Translations under genes and position numbers: made by a program
In this document: in pieces, positions 5,992 to 5,999 of the stretch
How the letters are laid out: the number at the start of each line of letters is the position of its first letter
Numbering within the stretch: the first letter of the stretch is position 1
The notes under the pieces: model-generated
Seen by the model: only the letters and a program-made list of their open reading frames with translations
Database searches by the model: none
Told to the model about the DNA's origin: nothing
Source: Gammaproteobacteria bacterium
Lineage (GTDB): Bacteria; Pseudomonadota; Gammaproteobacteria; UBA7966
Length of the DNA: 5,999 nucleotides
Assembly: GCA_003485715.1 (NCBI GenBank)
Contig: DNIF01000128.1
Span: forward strand, 1 to 5,999
Reading direction: 5' to 3'

Positions 5992-5999
5992 CAGGGCAA

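Overview
The window is GC-rich, densely coding DNA with short intergenic gaps, and every gene has a proteobacterial look. A RegB/RegA-type redox two-component system, a Mip/FklB-type FKBP isomerase and a SoxCD-like periplasmic sulfur dehydrogenase together suggest a respiratory, probably sulfur-oxidising proteobacterium. Gammaproteobacteria is my best guess, by inference only. No RNA gene, mobile element, CRISPR array or long repeat was found, and no gene-free stretch exceeds 300 bases.

Layout from left to right. (1) Bases 1-372, minus strand: N-terminal part of an FKBP-type peptidyl-prolyl isomerase, cut by the window edge. (2) Bases 373-568: a 196-base gap with an imperfect hairpin just after regA. 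(3) Bases 569-1117 (regA-like response regulator) and 1114-2484 (regB-like sensor kinase), minus strand, with a 4-base start/stop overlap. (4) A short divergent intergenic region, about 2485-2575. (5) Bases 2576-3817 (soxC-like molybdenum sulfur dehydrogenase) and about 3804-4523 (soxD-like monoheme cytochrome c), plus strand. (6) Bases 4594-5988 or beyond, minus strand: a membrane protein with coiled coil, degenerate GGDEF domain and C-terminal cupin-like domain, convergent with soxD.

How the genes may work together. The kinase keeps both known RegB redox inputs: the quinone-site heptapeptide GGxxNPF and a cysteine exactly 40 residues after the phospho-accepting histidine. It can therefore plausibly report the state of the respiratory chain to RegA. 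The divergently transcribed soxC/soxD-like pair would feed electrons from a reduced sulfur compound into that chain. Redox control of the pair by the adjacent RegBA is the natural hypothesis, but the sequence does not prove it. The right-hand gene is the most unusual. Its GGDEF active-site motif is destroyed (ENSRF) while the RxxD inhibitory-site motif is kept at canonical spacing, which suggests a membrane c-di-GMP receptor rather than a cyclase, with a cupin-like domain as possible output or second sensor.
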